NCBI GenBank assembly: GCA_016617855.1
Contig: JAECUM010004321.1
Coordinates: 1-64,000 of the forward strand
Reading direction: 5' to 3'
DNA from: Megalonaias nervosa
Taxonomy: Eukaryota > Mollusca > Bivalvia > Unionida > Unionidae
DNA length: 64,000 bases
Part shown: piece after piece, positions 1-12,574 of the stretch
How the letters are laid out: every line of letters begins with the position of its first letter
How positions within the stretch are numbered: the first letter of the stretch is position 1
The notes under the pieces: model-generated
Told to the model about the DNA's origin: nothing
Seen by the model: the letters and a program-made list of their open reading frames with translations, nothing else
Database searches by the model: none
Made by a program: the position numbers and the translations under genes

Positions 1-318
1 TTTTTTTTTTTTTCAAGTTATTCTTTATTATTATTTTCTTACAGAGACAGGAAACTTTAATGAAATCAAATAAAGCAGATGCAGTGATGTACACTATTAA
101 AAATAAATGCTGCCCCCCCCCCCCGTTTTGGGGGGAAAATTGCTTTTCTGGTAGGATCATTATTGATTTACATGTTTTACCACCACAATTCCTTTTATGG
201 TGACTTTCTTTTGGTATTTAGTGTATTAATATAGGAAATGTTTGTTAGGTAAAATGAGGATTTGGTTCCTGTTAATGTCTCTCATTACAAGTGTTCTTTT
301 GTTGTTATATCTCTACAG
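1..318. other. presumed intron upstream of first visible exon
   Basis: No gene seen. The window opens in a T run and has a C run near 114-124. A pyrimidine-rich tract ending in CTCTACAG immediately precedes the exon at 319, so this is read as the end of an intron of the host gene; earlier exons, if any, lie outside the window. Confidence 0.5.
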
Positions 319-590
319 AGACAGAAGATCTCCAGGGGATAAGAAAAATTGTCAGGAACCTAGCAGATGCCAAGGAAGTGCAGGTTGCCATTTTTGGAAA
401 ATTTCATGATGAAATATCATCCCGTAACTTGGTTACTGCGAAAGATAGCAAATATCTTACATCAGACTGTGTCCCATCAAGGCTTCAAAGAAATGAGTGG
501 ATGACTAAGTTTGTGCAATGCGGTGATGCTGAGGGGAAGCCAATTGTTTATGTCTACTTGGTACATGTGGACAGAAATGACAATTTGCAG
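319..590 (+). CDS. host gene, internal exon 1 (unknown domain)
   Basis: This is an open stretch bounded by an acceptor (CTCTACAG) and a donor AG/GCAAGT, which makes the downstream intron GC-AG type. The exon ends after a complete codon (CAG, 588-590) and the next exon starts in phase 0, so the two join cleanly in frame. It encodes about 90 residues, mixed charged and hydrophobic, with a VQVAIFGKFHDEIS segment; I do not recognise a family. Reading on past 590 gives a Gly-rich, Val-rich tail of the intron and then a solo LTR, which supports stopping at the donor. The three exons together would encode roughly 757 residues; the true N-terminus is not in the window. Confidence 0.65.
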
Positions 591-637
591 GCAAGTTGTG
601 TTGGGGGTGGAGGACCAGGGGAGTTGGCAGAACATGC

Positions 638-1540
638 TGTTACGTATATGTAATTAAATTGCTTGTGTGTTAGTTTTAAAATTCTTTTTATTTTATTTTT
701 GTTTCATTACATTTTATTGTAATGATTATTTTCACGGGATTCGAAATTCATTTTCAGTAATTCTGTTTATCTAAGATGTAAAAGGTGTTACATTAGCATT
801 ATCTTTAGCTCCGCGCTGGTATACACATTATGTGAAAACGATTGGCTATTGCCAAGGTCATTTAGTCTAGTCTGAATAAACAATGTTTCATTTTTAAATT
901 TATTTCAGAGTGAGAGTAGATAGGGGTTCTTGTTACATGACAAATTACATTTTTCCTGTTGCGTTGTTCAAGTGTTAAGAGACCACGTAATCCATCTCGC
1001 AAGAACGGGATGATAGTTTTGGTGGATATAATACCCTTTCTGAGCGCTCATCAGTCAGTTGTATTTCTGAAACCTTGAAGGCTGGATAGGTTTTTATTGT
1101 TGAAGCCCGTTTGTTTTTGAAGTTCATTTGTATTTGGAATTTAATAATTTATTCTCTAGAAAACCAAACGAGTGTACTGTTTTATAAATTCTGGGAGAAA
1201 GAAATTCTGTGGAAATTTATTCTGGAATTATTTGGAAACATAAACTATGATTCAGTTGAGGAATTGTTGCTATTTGTACAAGGACCACATCTGACGTCAT
1301 CGCCTTCCATACTGGAACGTCGTTGAGATTCGAACCTGGATTCTAATAGAACAATTTAGTGATAGGACTTGTATTTTTCATTCTTAGGATTAAATTTTGG
1401 ATCATATTCACAAACCGTTAAGTCCTATTTTCCAATTTTTACATTGTTTTCTAGGGAAATAAATTATTTTGTTAAAATATACAAAGCTTGTTGACTTCAC
1501 TCTTTTCTCTTGTTATTATTGTACGAGCCTACATGTAACA
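638..1540 (+). mobile_element. solo LTR, family A copy 1 (in host intron)
   Basis: A 903-bp element starts TGTTACGTATATG and ends ACATGTAACA, so it has the usual TG...CA ends. It shares its start, its GGGAAATAAATTATTT polyadenylation-type segment and its TACGAGCC end with the copies at 8661, 14236 and 59743. The flanks ATGC/ATAC are an imperfect 4-bp duplication. No internal retrotransposon coding region is present. It lies inside the first visible intron of the host gene, in sense orientation. Confidence 0.8.
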
Positions 1541-1767
1541 ATACCATATATGATCTCTAAGTAGAATTTCATTCTACATGTGATATATGATAAAAGAAAG
1601 TGTATCAGATGATGGTAAAAAAACATAGTAATAGTAAATATAAGTAATATGAAGAATGAAACATAATAAATGCAATAAATCCTTCTGGGGAAAACCGTTT
1701 TGAGCTCAGGGATGTAGAATAGGCCAAGTGTGCTTGTCAGCACAGTGTAAGAGGTCACTAATGTAAG

Positions 1768-2000
1768 TAGGAGCCATTGTGGTTTGGTGGATAGTATGCT
1801 GGACTCGCAGCTGAAGGATGTGGGTTTGAATCCTACCATCAGATTAAACTGGGTCAGCTACCATGGTCTGTTCTTGGAAAAGACACTTTATTCCTATTGC
1901 CTTGGTACTTAATGACCTACTTGTGTTGTTACACTGCTGATCACCAATTTAGACCAAACCCTCTGGGGAAAGTGTGAGATTAAAATATCAGACTGAGGGC
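1768..2000 (+). mobile_element. tRNA-derived SINE
   Basis: A box A-like stretch (TGGTTTGGTGGATAGTATGC) and a box B-like GGGTTTGAATCC lie about 40 bp apart, followed by a tRNA-unrelated body. This is the head of a tRNA-derived SINE rather than a functional tRNA, because the 3' acceptor half does not pair. It sits in the same intron as the solo LTR. Confidence 0.65.
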
Positions 2001-2436
2001 ATGAAGTATTAGGTATGTTACAGTACCAGATTACAAAGTTCACTTAAGTTCTAGAAAATGGATGTCCTTTACTATTTTTCTCCATAATTTAAATGTTCAG
2101 TATGAATACAAAAAAATTAGACTTTTGAAATTGAAAACAACACCTCATCTTTTTTGGAATGTTTTGAAGCTGAAACTTCAGATTGAATCCCCAAAATTAG
2201 ATGTTAAGGGTGGCATCATTGCATTTTGCAGTTTAAGAAAAGGTCTATGGGAAGATAAACTGAAAATTCTCTGATTTTGACATTACGTTATGAAGGTTGC
2301 CAACTGTTTTAAGACCATTTAGCTGTTGTTTCCTGCTCAAAATGCATCTTTAATGTGGGGCCAGGACTAGAGTTCCTTGAAGTAGAGACCCATGGTAGAG
2401 GCAGCTCTGCTTAATGTCTTCTTTATTTTACCTCAG

Positions 2437-3449
2437 GAGTTGGCCCAGAATATCCAGAAAGATAAAGAGTTACTTGACCTTCCATCCATTCAGAACTGGT
2501 TTTTTCTGGTTGGGCTGGATCCCTCCATTGAAAGAGAAGATTCTTCAATAAAAACATTTGAGAAGTCCTTGAGAAATATCTTCCATGACACAAATAAAGT
2601 GGTTGTTCATGAAGAAGGACCAGGTGAAGATTTTCAGGTCATTTTCATGTCGTCTTCATTTGAAGATTTTATATCATCCGAAGGAAAGCTGCCTATGCTG
2701 ATCCAGCTGCATTTAGAATGGCAGGTGATTCAGCCCTTGCTCAGCATAAGGGAACTAATTGAAGCAAATTTCCGAACATACAGGAATAATTCGGAGGAAA
2801 CCCTTCAGGGTCCAGATGCTGTGTATGAATCCCTGAAAGAAAGGTTATTGGAAACTTTCTTAAACAATCGAAGATGCATTGTATTAATGCTTCTCGATAA
2901 ATTATTTTTTAAGGAAGGATTGGTGGACTGTGACAAGATGACACAAGTTCTTCTGGAAGTTCTTGCACAGGTCCTTCAATGCCTTATGGTTGAAGTCCTG
3001 GCAAAAATATATGGAATCAAAGAATATCGTCTTCATCAAATGCTTGAAGAGATAGTGTTTAAAGAGGAGTGCAGCATTACTGTAAAACACTGTATAAGAG
3101 ACAACTTGCTTAAGTCATTACCCTCAGGTTTTTTCAATTATGAATGTAAAATGTTGCAAGAAGAGGAACGAAGAAAAGACTTGTGTGAACTGTTTTCCAA
3201 AACTTGCCATAAATCATTTTTGAAGGAACTGGAGAAAATTGCGGACACTGACTTGAAGATACTTGCAAACAGAGTTCATGAAGAGTTAGAGAAAAGGGTA
3301 ATGGCTACAGAGAAAAATATGGTGGTACAACACAAACTCGGGTTTGAAACAGAGAGCATTCTGAAACAAACTGTTGCTGCAAACTACAAATCTCACCTGC
3401 TGCCATCAAGAAATGGTCTCTCTGCACAACTGAAGGATGATTTGCTAAG
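2437..3449 (+). CDS. host gene, internal exon 2 (338 residues, unknown)
   Basis: A long open exon is preceded by TTTATTTTACCTCAG and followed by a GT donor (AAG/GTAAAT). It begins in phase 0, matching the end of the exon at 319-590, and ends two bases into a codon, matching the single base supplied by the exon at 5562. The product is rich in Leu, Glu and Lys and predicted mostly helical, for example HQMLEEIVFKEECSITVKHC. I see no signal peptide, membrane segment or catalytic motif. The ATG at 2392 is an intronic in-frame ATG, not the start. I cannot name the family; a regulatory helical domain in front of a protease-like domain is only inference. Confidence 0.8.
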
Positions 3450-5561
3450 GTAAATATTTATAATTAACTTTGGTGCTGATGTGAATAACCAAATATTGAA
3501 TCAGAATACTTTTTGTGAATAGTGAACATAAAATCAGATTTGTATGTTTACCTAGCTATTTTGTCAGCATTTTGTTTATGAAACAAACTAGGCAAAATGT
3601 GAACTTTTTCCATCAAGAAACAACTTCAGATTGGCTAAATCACCAGAAATTTAAACTCTCCTTCACAAGTTAATCATAAATTTTCAATAGATGCATCACT
3701 TATAATATCACACTTCTGAATAGATGCATCAATCACAACATCAAAGGTCCATTTGTTTTGTTATGGAAGTATTCCTGAAAAGATAACAAATAATACAGCA
3801 TGTTTAAAGAACTGGTATAAAACAGGGATTGTCATAATCAGAGAGAGTAAAGCCGTTAAATATCAATCAGCTTTTCAAAGTTTCATTATAGTGGCCACAG
3901 TTCCATGTAGTTTCATTGTGAACATATTGTTTCAAAGAAAATAGTTCTGAGATAGCCTCTGCATTTATCTGAACAAGTAATCAAAAGTTACTGCCTTTAT
4001 TTTTATTCCACCTTTGTAACTAAAGAAATGACTTATCTGTCCTAGTTATGAAGAGTAGAAGGGAATTTTTTACCCAGTAGTCATCTGAATTTTACGGTGA
4101 ATATCTTTCCCCAGATCCATTCAATAGATATTCAGATACGAAAATTTGGTGTTTGCTTCAGCATGTAAACTTTTAACACCAGCATATTTTTAAAATTCAT
4201 CATATTTCTTACATGAGCATTTTTATGACTTCATCCTAGGGGTAAAATCCACCATTTTGAATGGTCATACTTTGAAAAAGAACTTCATAAGCAACAGTAA
4301 TGTATTAAGGCTGTTCCAGCAAAATATACTTGGGACCGAGGGAAAGGCACTTTCAGTCTGGAACTGCTACCCATCGATGCAGTTCAGAATTTTGTATCAT
4401 TTTCATATAAATTCTTTGAGTGATCAGAGAACCCTGGCATATATTTTAAAAGAACTGCCTTCCTTGGGCACCATGTATGTCTATATGGAATAGCCTTAAA
4501 TATGATGATACTTGTTATTATTAAGTGCATGTTATGATAACCAAAGGATGGAATCAGATTGTGACAATAATTAGTATTTTTTTTCAATTTCTATTTATTT
4601 ATCTATTGACATTATGGCAATGATAGGTTGCCTGAAATATCTTATTTTGAAAGCATCTGTAGGTCTGCTGGGAATGGTTCTGCAGGCACTGAGAATGTAC
4701 CAAATTAGAAGAACCAGTTAATAAGAGAGTTCTGCCTGATTATTCAGTCGATCAACTAGTTTATACTCATGTGTTGTGAAAAGGCACTAAGGACATTTTG
4801 ATACCCTTCTTCCATCTGTCTGCCTGTTACCGCATCTCCAGAACTACTTTATGGAAATTCATTAAACTCTATACTGCCATCAATCTGTCTGTCTGTTGCT
4901 TTGTTCTTATTTCGCTCAGTCCACCTGTTATGTCTCCAGAACTGCTTGCTGGAAATTTATAAAACTTTAAAGTGGCATCCATCTGTGAAAATATTGTCAA
5001 CCCTGACTTCTGCCAGTGAGATCCCTCAGTGAGGAGGCCATTGGTCAAGCGTGCAAATACTGACATAAGAATGACATTATATAACATGTTCAGACCACAC
5101 TTTAATTATGAAATCATTGCAAGAAGATGCCTCATATCTGTAATAGGCTTGCATCGGGTACTGTACTGGGGTATGGGTCTGTACAGAGTGATGGGGTAGA
5201 ATATGGACAAGAAACATGGGGATTTATGATGATGAACCATTGCAGTTACTCTAATTTTCACTTTGTTTTCTGTCATAATTTTGCCAACACTTATAACCCC
5301 CCAACTTTTTTGTGTATTAAACTATACTGTCCATAGTTCGCAAGATTCAAGATTTGCAGAATGATATTAAATTGCATGAACATGTTGTATTTTTATGTGC
5401 TGACAAGACACTCTTCTTGACATCTAACAAAATTTCAGGAGTACAGTATTTTAAAGTTATAAAGTGTTAAATGATTCTTCATTTTAAGGAAAACAAACCA
5501 GTATCAAGACTTTTGCATCAGCTTCATATTAAAATTAATTAGATTATTGTTTTCTCGTTAG
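3450..5561. other. intron with a short two-unit repeat
   Basis: This is the intron between the second and third visible exons. At about 4800-5030 two imperfect copies of a unit of roughly 120 bp occur (ATCTGTCTG..CTGTTA..TCTCCAGAACT..GGAAATT). No supported ORF, RNA gene or complete transposon was seen; the short ORFs here lack coding character. Confidence 0.6.
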
Positions 5562-6546
5562 GACTGAGGGCATTACAGGAGTGACCATGGTTTTTGGGGA
5601 ACTTAATATTCATCTCATAGACTGTTCTTTGGAGCAAACGAAAGTTGTTTCTGACAAGATTAAAAAGACCATTGCGGAACACAAATATGGGTACAGATAC
5701 AAAATTAGTTTCATCACAAAGAAGCCTGAATACTACCATTCAGTTGGAATTGGTCTGTTCTCACCAAGGTTCAAGAGACATGGTACCCTTGGCGGGTTTA
5801 TGACAGATTTTGACAATAATTTATATTGTCTAACATGTGCTCATGTCATTCCATCCAGCAATGTTGATGTTTATATTGAAAATGATGGACAACAAAATGA
5901 ACAGATAATGATAGGGCAGTCTATTTGGGTTGAAATCCCACCAACAGATGTGCCACACCTTTCAGTGGATGCTGTTGATATCATGGCAGTAAAAGTTAAG
6001 CCAGACGAAATACCAAAATGCATTCCCTTTTTCAAGACGACAGATGACAACAGTTATGGGCCAAGTCAGATGCTACCAGCTTTAGATTGCTCTTTGGGTG
6101 AGCATCACCGTGTCTATAAGTGGGGAGCAAAGTCAAATTTGACTTATGGTTTCCTGCACACAGGATACTATAATGGCAGTCTTTTCAAAGATGGTGTGCT
6201 TGATAAATACACATATATTTTGGTTGAGCCACTCCCAGTTGATGATGAGCCACTCCCAGTTGATGATGAATACTTTGCAAAACAAGGTGACAGTGGTGCC
6301 ATTATCTGTGCCGAAGGAGAAGACAGCTGCATACAAACAATTGGTATGGTCCAAGGAGGAGGGATGGAAGTTGAAGGCACCCTCTCCAGTACAAACTATT
6401 CCATTGGATTTTATCTGTGGTGTGCTCTTGATAAGTTAATAACAAGGTCAGAATTAGATCTTTGTGCAGTCAAATTTGATGAGGAGAAGCTCCGACAATG
6501 CCACCAAAACCAGTTGCATATTGAAAACAATTATTATCCACATTGA
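5562..6546 (+). CDS. host gene, terminal exon: trypsin-like serine peptidase domain
   Basis: The acceptor TTTTCTCGTTAG precedes a 327-codon exon ending in TGA at 6544-6546. The first base completes the Arg codon left open at 3449. The domain has the layout of a chymotrypsin-fold peptidase: a catalytic-His context LTCAHVI (His about exon residue 94), an Asp in DAVDIMAV (about residue 139) and the Ser context QGDSGAII (about residue 244). A GGFMTDFDNNLYCLT strand pair precedes the His, as in S1-type folds. The full triad suggests an active intracellular peptidase, since no signal peptide is visible in these exons. A 21-bp perfect tandem duplication (EPLPVDD twice, near 6226-6267) lies just before the Ser loop. 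Activity and substrate are unknown. Confidence 0.75.
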
Positions 6547-7189
6547 ATATCCAACATTTAGGAAATAGCTGTTGCCAATAGTTTTTCATTTGTTGTGAGA
6601 TATTATCATTTAACAAAAATGACATTACTAAGTTTTCAAACCTTTTAGGCTGTGATGTTTTAAAAAGTACATCATGCAAATCAATAATGTGTATCCTTCA
6701 GCCCATGTTCATCAGTTACCATTTTATTTTCACATCTTCGCTGCATTTGATTCCTTTCCTTGCAACTTGAGTACCTGAAGTTCAAGAATTTAGATTCTAC
6801 ATTTTATTTTTTATTTATCACACACAACAGAACCTCTCAGTTATTGCTCATATCAAGCTTCAGTACTTGAAGACCCATTGAGTTCCATATATAACCCTAT
6901 TCAGATATAACCCTTTTCAAATTTTGCTTTGATAATGAGCATGTCTGCCATTTTTAGATTCATGGCAACTCTTTCCATGAAACATTAACTGGTTTGCAGT
7001 TTTGTCTTCACTAAAATAATTTGTCACTATCCAAAACCTGATAAAAATGATTAAAAGGCAATTTAAGTTTTTGGTATGGCCCCGAGTGGCCTTCATTGTC
7101 AAAGTGCTTCAGTCATCAGGTGGTGGTTTAAACTTCTTAATTGAACACTGTTCCAGTTTCAGTAAAACCCTGGAATAGAAATCTTTTAG
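6547..7189. other. downstream flank of host gene, no gene seen
   Basis: AT-rich sequence with no convincing coding region. No clear AATAAA was found soon after the stop, so the 3' end of the host transcript cannot be placed. Confidence 0.5.
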
Positions 7190-8460
7190 ATTTGTGCAAA
7201 TTATCAAATATGGCCACCAGTAGTAAAAACAACAAAAAGCCATTAAAGGGCATCACATAGACTGCGAAACATAATTTGACCATTCACCAAAAACAAAAGA
7301 ACCCTGTACACAAATGCTTTTCAGGTTGCTACAAATAATGTTGATCTGCCATCAAATGCCATGATTTCTAAGTCGTCATGATCCTTCTGACAACTTTTCA
7401 AAATCTTGTGAGCTGAATGTCACCAATTTTAAGAGAAAATGTACTTATGTAAGGACCATTCAAGTTTATATAAATGATGCAGATCCATCTTCAAATTTGG
7501 CTGTCATTATTAAAAGAAGATAGTCCTACAACTGAGTTTTTTTTATCAAAATCACATGAGAGAATTGAACTAAGCTTTTAGGTATTTTTTATTTGTACAA
7601 ACAATGTTGATATATCATCAAACAAGGTTTCCATTGCTAATATAGGAAAAAAATTGTATACAAAAAAATCCAGACCAAGTTTGACAGAATACATTGACGC
7701 TTGAAAGCCTTTTAATGTGGTTCAGATGATAATAATTTATGTTCACAAGGCCCTCCAAGCAGATTTAGACCAGATGTGACAGAAATTTTGCAGACCTTGG
7801 TGCCTTTCAAATTCATATGAATGCCAATTTGTCTTCAAATAAGGCCACTTATTAGAAAACCTTTAAATGTGCTTCATTCCTTTCAGTTATGACCACCATT
7901 ACAAAATGTTGGAAAAACTTTAAACAGCTTCATAAAAATTGCTTAACAGAATTTTTGATCAAACTCAACAGAAAGAAACCTGCCATGAAGGCCTTTTAGA
8001 TTTCTGGCACAGAGGTCTTTTAGATCTGTTTAAATGATGCAATCTACCAGCAAATGTAACAGTTGTTTCTACAAGTAGGAAAAAGAAACACTAAAAAATT
8101 ATTTAACTGACCTAGAAAGTACCGTCATGAAGGCCTTTCAAGTAACACAAAAGATGCCAATCTGTTGTCAGATACGGCTGCCATTGCTAAAAATGGAAAA
8201 TCTGCCTATGATTTGTTCTCATAAACCACTCAAAAGAATTTGACCAAATTATAACAAAAACAAAATAAATTGTAGCAAATTGTGCTGATGATGGCAGATA
8301 TGGCATACAATATATCTGCCTGTTACTAAAAATGCAAAGAAATGTTCTAGCAACTTTATCGCAAGAGTCACTCAGCAGAATTTGACCAGATTTAATATAA
8401 GGTATTACAGCAGAAACATATTTTAATATTGGACAAATGAAGCTGATGTGTCATCAAATA
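7190..8460. repeat. highly diverged tandem repeat, about 135-bp period
   Basis: Variants of a phrase resembling GATCTGTCATCAAATATGGCT..CATTACTAAAAA recur near 7199, 7340, 7478, 7610, 7826, 8038, 8155, 8287 and 8430, often about 130-140 bp apart, with CCTTTTAGAT/TTTGACCAGATTT phrases between them. Identity is low, so this is an old array. There is no coding potential. Confidence 0.55.
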
Positions 8461-8660
8461 TGAATGAAGATAAATTGATAGAGAAACCTTGAAACAGTTG
8501 TCTTCATTACATATGTAGTCAACAGCAATTAGGAAATTCCCACAGAAAGCTTCCCACTGATCCAGTTTTCTTGGCCAACTGTTGTTGTATTTTGATCGAA
8601 AGAGTCCCATTACAGATACTGATGATTAGATTATGTCATGGTGTCATGAACCATGTTTAG

Positions 8661-9567
8661 TGTTACGACCATGTAGTTTAATTACTTGTGTGTTAAAATT
8701 TGAATTCTTTTTATTTCATCTTTTTATCATTATATTTTATTATGATGATGATTATGTTCACAGGATCTGATATTTTTGAAAGAAACTTCGTGTTTATTTA
8801 GAACGTAAATATGACTCTCGGCTTGCATAAGCATTATTTTAGATTGCCGACTGGATAAACAACCGGCGTAAACAATTGGTTGTGGCCAAGGTCGTTTTTC
8901 TAAGCATATTTGATTACATCCTGTACTGCGATTGTTAGATGATGAAATAACCACGCGTTCTTCGTGTGTGTGCATGAAATGATGTTTTGGTTCGGTTTAA
9001 AAACACTTAGGTCCCTGTGAAATAGACAGAGTTGTTCTTATACCTTTTACTATTACTTATACTATTTTTCTTGTGCTGGAAAGAGTTTATTTTTCTTTAC
9101 ATCTGTAGAGTTCGAGATGTGTCTTGTTATAGATGACAGCTATAGGAGTTCATCTACTTTTTAAATAATAATTTTTTCCCTGGAGAACTACACAAGTGGT
9201 CTAGACAAAGACATTCAGTGAAATTCATTCTAAATTGGAATAGTACAGTACAAATTGTGGTTCAGCATGAAATTCTGGACATTTGTGTAAAGACTTCACC
9301 TGACGTCATTATCCTCCATCTTGGAACGTCATCAAGATTCGAACCTGGATTCAGTTAAAATTATTTAGTGATAGGACTTGTATTTTTTTTAGTACTAGGA
9401 TAAATGTTTGGATTTTCTTCACAAACCGTAAGTCCTATTTCATATTTTCACCTTTTTCACCGTGTTTTCTAGTTTTCTAGGGAAATAAATTATTTTTGTT
9501 AAAATTTACAAAGCTTATTGTCTTCACTCTTTTCTTTTGTTACTTTTAAACGAGCCGATACGTAACA
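8661..9567 (+). mobile_element. solo LTR, family A copy 2
   Basis: A 907-bp element starts TGTTACGACC and ends CGATACGTAACA, flanked by a perfect TTAG/TTAG 4-bp target duplication. It contains the family GGGAAATAAATTATTT segment followed by ACAAAGCTTATTG and ACGAGCC. No internal region is left, as expected after LTR-LTR recombination. Confidence 0.85.
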
Positions 9568-9778
9568 TTAGAATATCTGAACTCTTTAGCAGTATATGTT
9601 AGTAGCTTTTTACATGTTTGGATATGATGCTAGCGATATTTCATTAGATCACTTTGCTCTATTGTTCTGTTGAAGTAATTCCTACTGATTTGTATGTGCT
9701 AGCCATAAAGCAGAACATACTGTTTTATCTATATGATACCAGTTTGTTTTTTTCACTCAAAGGCTTGAGTTCTCTACC

Positions 9779-10720
9779 ATACAGTTACCAGACTTTGTGG
9801 ATGGTTTACACTTGGGTAACAGGTGAAGCCTATCAACTCAGAAATCAAAAGTTCAAATGCCAAGGTCATTATAGATAGTTCCCGAATAACGTTATCAGCC
9901 GCCATATTTGTGGTCAGGTGGCAGATTTACCGTTGACTTTACAAGGTGTTTGGAAGTTGAAATAAATTCATTGAATCTCAAGACACTTTTATGAAAATTA
10001 CATACATAAACAGAATGCAATTCAAGCTTTCTGTTAGTATCTATATTTGTGATTTATAAGTTGACTTTGCTTCAGTGTGCCTCATTAAAAATGGAAAATT
10101 TTGGTGATCGCATATAGGAGAAACTGCCAGGTTGCCCATCGTCCAGGTAAAATGGGCAAAATATCGTCTGCTAGTGACCTCATCGGGAAGCATCTATTAA
10201 GGAAAATATATCCACATAGCAACAGTTGGTTCTAAACAACAGACCTGGAACAAACATTGTGGATGGCTTGCACTTTTCATAAGGAGATGCCTATTGATTT
10301 AGTGTTTAAAAGGTCAGAGGTTAGAGTTACTGTGACCAAAAGAAAAAAGTTGCATTCCACATATCATTAGTTCTTTGTCACAGATTGGGACCAGATTTTG
10401 TGGATTGCTTGCACATGATCATGGTGGGGGTCAGTATCAATATTAAAACAAAAGTACCAACAAACAAAAAAGGTTATTGGTTTTGAGAAGAAAAATGTAC
10501 CTTCACCTAAGTTTATGGATGACTTGCATATTGAGTAAGAAAGAAAGCAAAAGGTCAAAGGTCAACATCCTTATGACTGAAAAATGAAAAATGGTATTTG
10601 CATAATAAGTTTAGTTACAGGCCCAATGCTTGGACCAAAGTTTGTGGAGGATGTGCAGTTAAAGTACGAAAGAGGCCTATTGATTTTGGAATCAAATGAT
10701 GAAGGCATATGTGGCTTAGA
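9779..10720 (+). repeat. dispersed degenerate repeat units
   Basis: At least five diverged units share a TTTGTGGATGGCTTGCAC..GAGGCCTATTGATTTTG..AAAAGGTCAAAGGTCA theme, at about 9785, 10236, 10378, 10505 and 10630. The order of phrases is constant, so this is an old tandem array of a 110-140 bp unit. It does not code. Confidence 0.55.
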
Positions 10721-12477
10721 GAAAAATAGGGTTTGCAGAATAGTTTTTGTCTAGAATAAGTTTCTTAACCAAACCTTGTCAGCATCTTGGACTTTGGTTA
10801 ATCATAAACATGACCAAAGTTTAGTGGTCATGAACAGAGTAAAGGTCTGGTAAGAACATAATGGTTTTTTGCACAGTAAATTTAGTGAAAACAAGAGCAC
10901 ATTTTTTGACTGAATGCCCAGGTCATTGTGAACAATTGGTCAATAATGTCGAGTCAACCATGCCATACTAGAGCCTTCAAAGAAGACTTTTAGACATAAG
11001 GTGGTTGAATAATGTACTGTTCATGGTACTTATTTTTCATTGTTGCTTTTTTTGCAAATGCTGTAATTCAGGTGTTTGATAATTGTCCTCATCATATAGT
11101 GACATATCTTAATTGTTTTGCACAAAATGCCATTTTAACTTTATTATCTCAATATATTTGTTCATTCCACATTATTTTAAGAACTGGCTGTTATGTTTGA
11201 TGTTAATAGTAGCTGTTGGAATATTTTTTTCATGTATGGAGAATTTCAGTTATTATTTTCACAGTCGTGTTAAAAGTAATAAATTGAATATAGAATTTTC
11301 TGCACATCAAAGGAATTCTATGATGTCTTTTGGCTGTCTTGGCATGGCCTTGGAAAAGGCCCTTGTCTTGCATTTCCTTTGCACAATATAGCCAATAATG
11401 TGTCAGAAATGCCATTAAAGTCATTAAAAAGTACCAAGAAAGGCCTAAGAAAATATTATTAATATTGACAAATGTACCATTTGCATGCTAATACATTTCT
11501 ATCAAGTGAAACACCTCATGACTTTTCTAACTTATTCCAAAATGGAAGGCTTCAGTCTGTTCTGATTGATGATTCAATACAAATTCCCAAATCATACACA
11601 GGAATTTGTCATGCTAACCTTAACAATAAATTTCATGTCTATAAGATGGTCAGAAAGTGACCTATTTTATTGACATGGGCCAATATTCCTTGTTGAAAAG
11701 ACTTGAAAATTATAACTAAATTTAGTCCAAAAATGATGAAGGGAAAATGATGTGTTGTTTTTGGCTCCTGACTAATTAGAATGGATGTTTTGCCACAGAA
11801 ATACACATTGGTCATTTAGCTTTTCATGTACTGTTTTAGAAAATACCATTTTGTAGACAAAAGGTGGTATCCATGATACTAACTTTGTTGATATGACAGT
11901 TTTTAAAATAACCCTTGGTTTCATGTATAGATTCCAGATTGTAAACACTATTAAAGAATGCTTTCGTAGTTTCATTTGGTCCAAGTACCAATTTTAAGTA
12001 GAGAAGTTTAAAGGTCTGGCAGGCTAGTCATGTAGATTATATCAGAAAGTTATTGATTTCACTGTGTATATTTGATCACAGTTAGGAGAGGTTCACATAA
12101 TGATTCTAGCCATTGTGAAGAAACAAAATAATTAAATGTTCAAAGATTTTTCTGAATTTACTGACAGTAGACAGATGTATTGAATTGCATGTCAGAAACT
12201 TGAAGAAATGTTAGGGGTATGTTTGACACATACCAGTATGCATGCACAAAAAGGAAGCATCAAAGTTGTAATTATAGTGAGGGGAGATGCAGGCTTGTCA
12301 AAGTGTGGAAAGATAATGAAGTATAATTTCATGTCTAGTTAACCTCAGATTTGTGTTGTTTGTTTACAATTATTGTTAAGGTTGTTCACTGTCATTAATG
12401 TGAAGCATTTTTGTTTTAAGATGTATAGAGAGAACAACAACTATCCAATTCAACCCAACATGTGGGTGTAGCCCCTG
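10721..12477. other. no gene seen
   Basis: AT-rich sequence. The short ORFs (for example 11012-11200 and 11113-11391) have no homology I recognise, overlap each other in different frames and have no splice context. I see nothing in it. Confidence 0.5.
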
Positions 12478-12574
12478 AGTTGGGTCAGATTGGATAATGC
12501 ACATGTTCTCTTATCTCAGTGGCTTGTAGTGCGTATCAATTAAATTTTCTAGAAGCACTAATCTCATTTTGTTG
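12478..12574 (+). repeat. direct repeat, left copy (partner at 13403-13497)
   Basis: About 97 bp beginning AGTTGGGTCAGATTGGATAA and ending near CTAATCTCATTTTGTT is repeated with about 85% identity at 13403-13497. The pair brackets the first minisatellite block. Confidence 0.75.

Noticed and set aside
2392..2436. ATG at 2392 as the start of the exon-2 protein
   Set aside because: It lies upstream of a good acceptor (TTTTACCTCAG) and the exon joins in phase with 319-590; the codons 2392-2436 are intronic.
6133..6439. ORFs on both strands within 6133-6439
   Set aside because: Shadows of the peptidase exon in other frames; that exon has splice sites and catalytic motifs.
7075..7130. SINE fragment suggested by GGCCCCGAGTGGCC
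   Set aside because: Only about 14 bp match the SINE head and no box B or body follows; probably chance.
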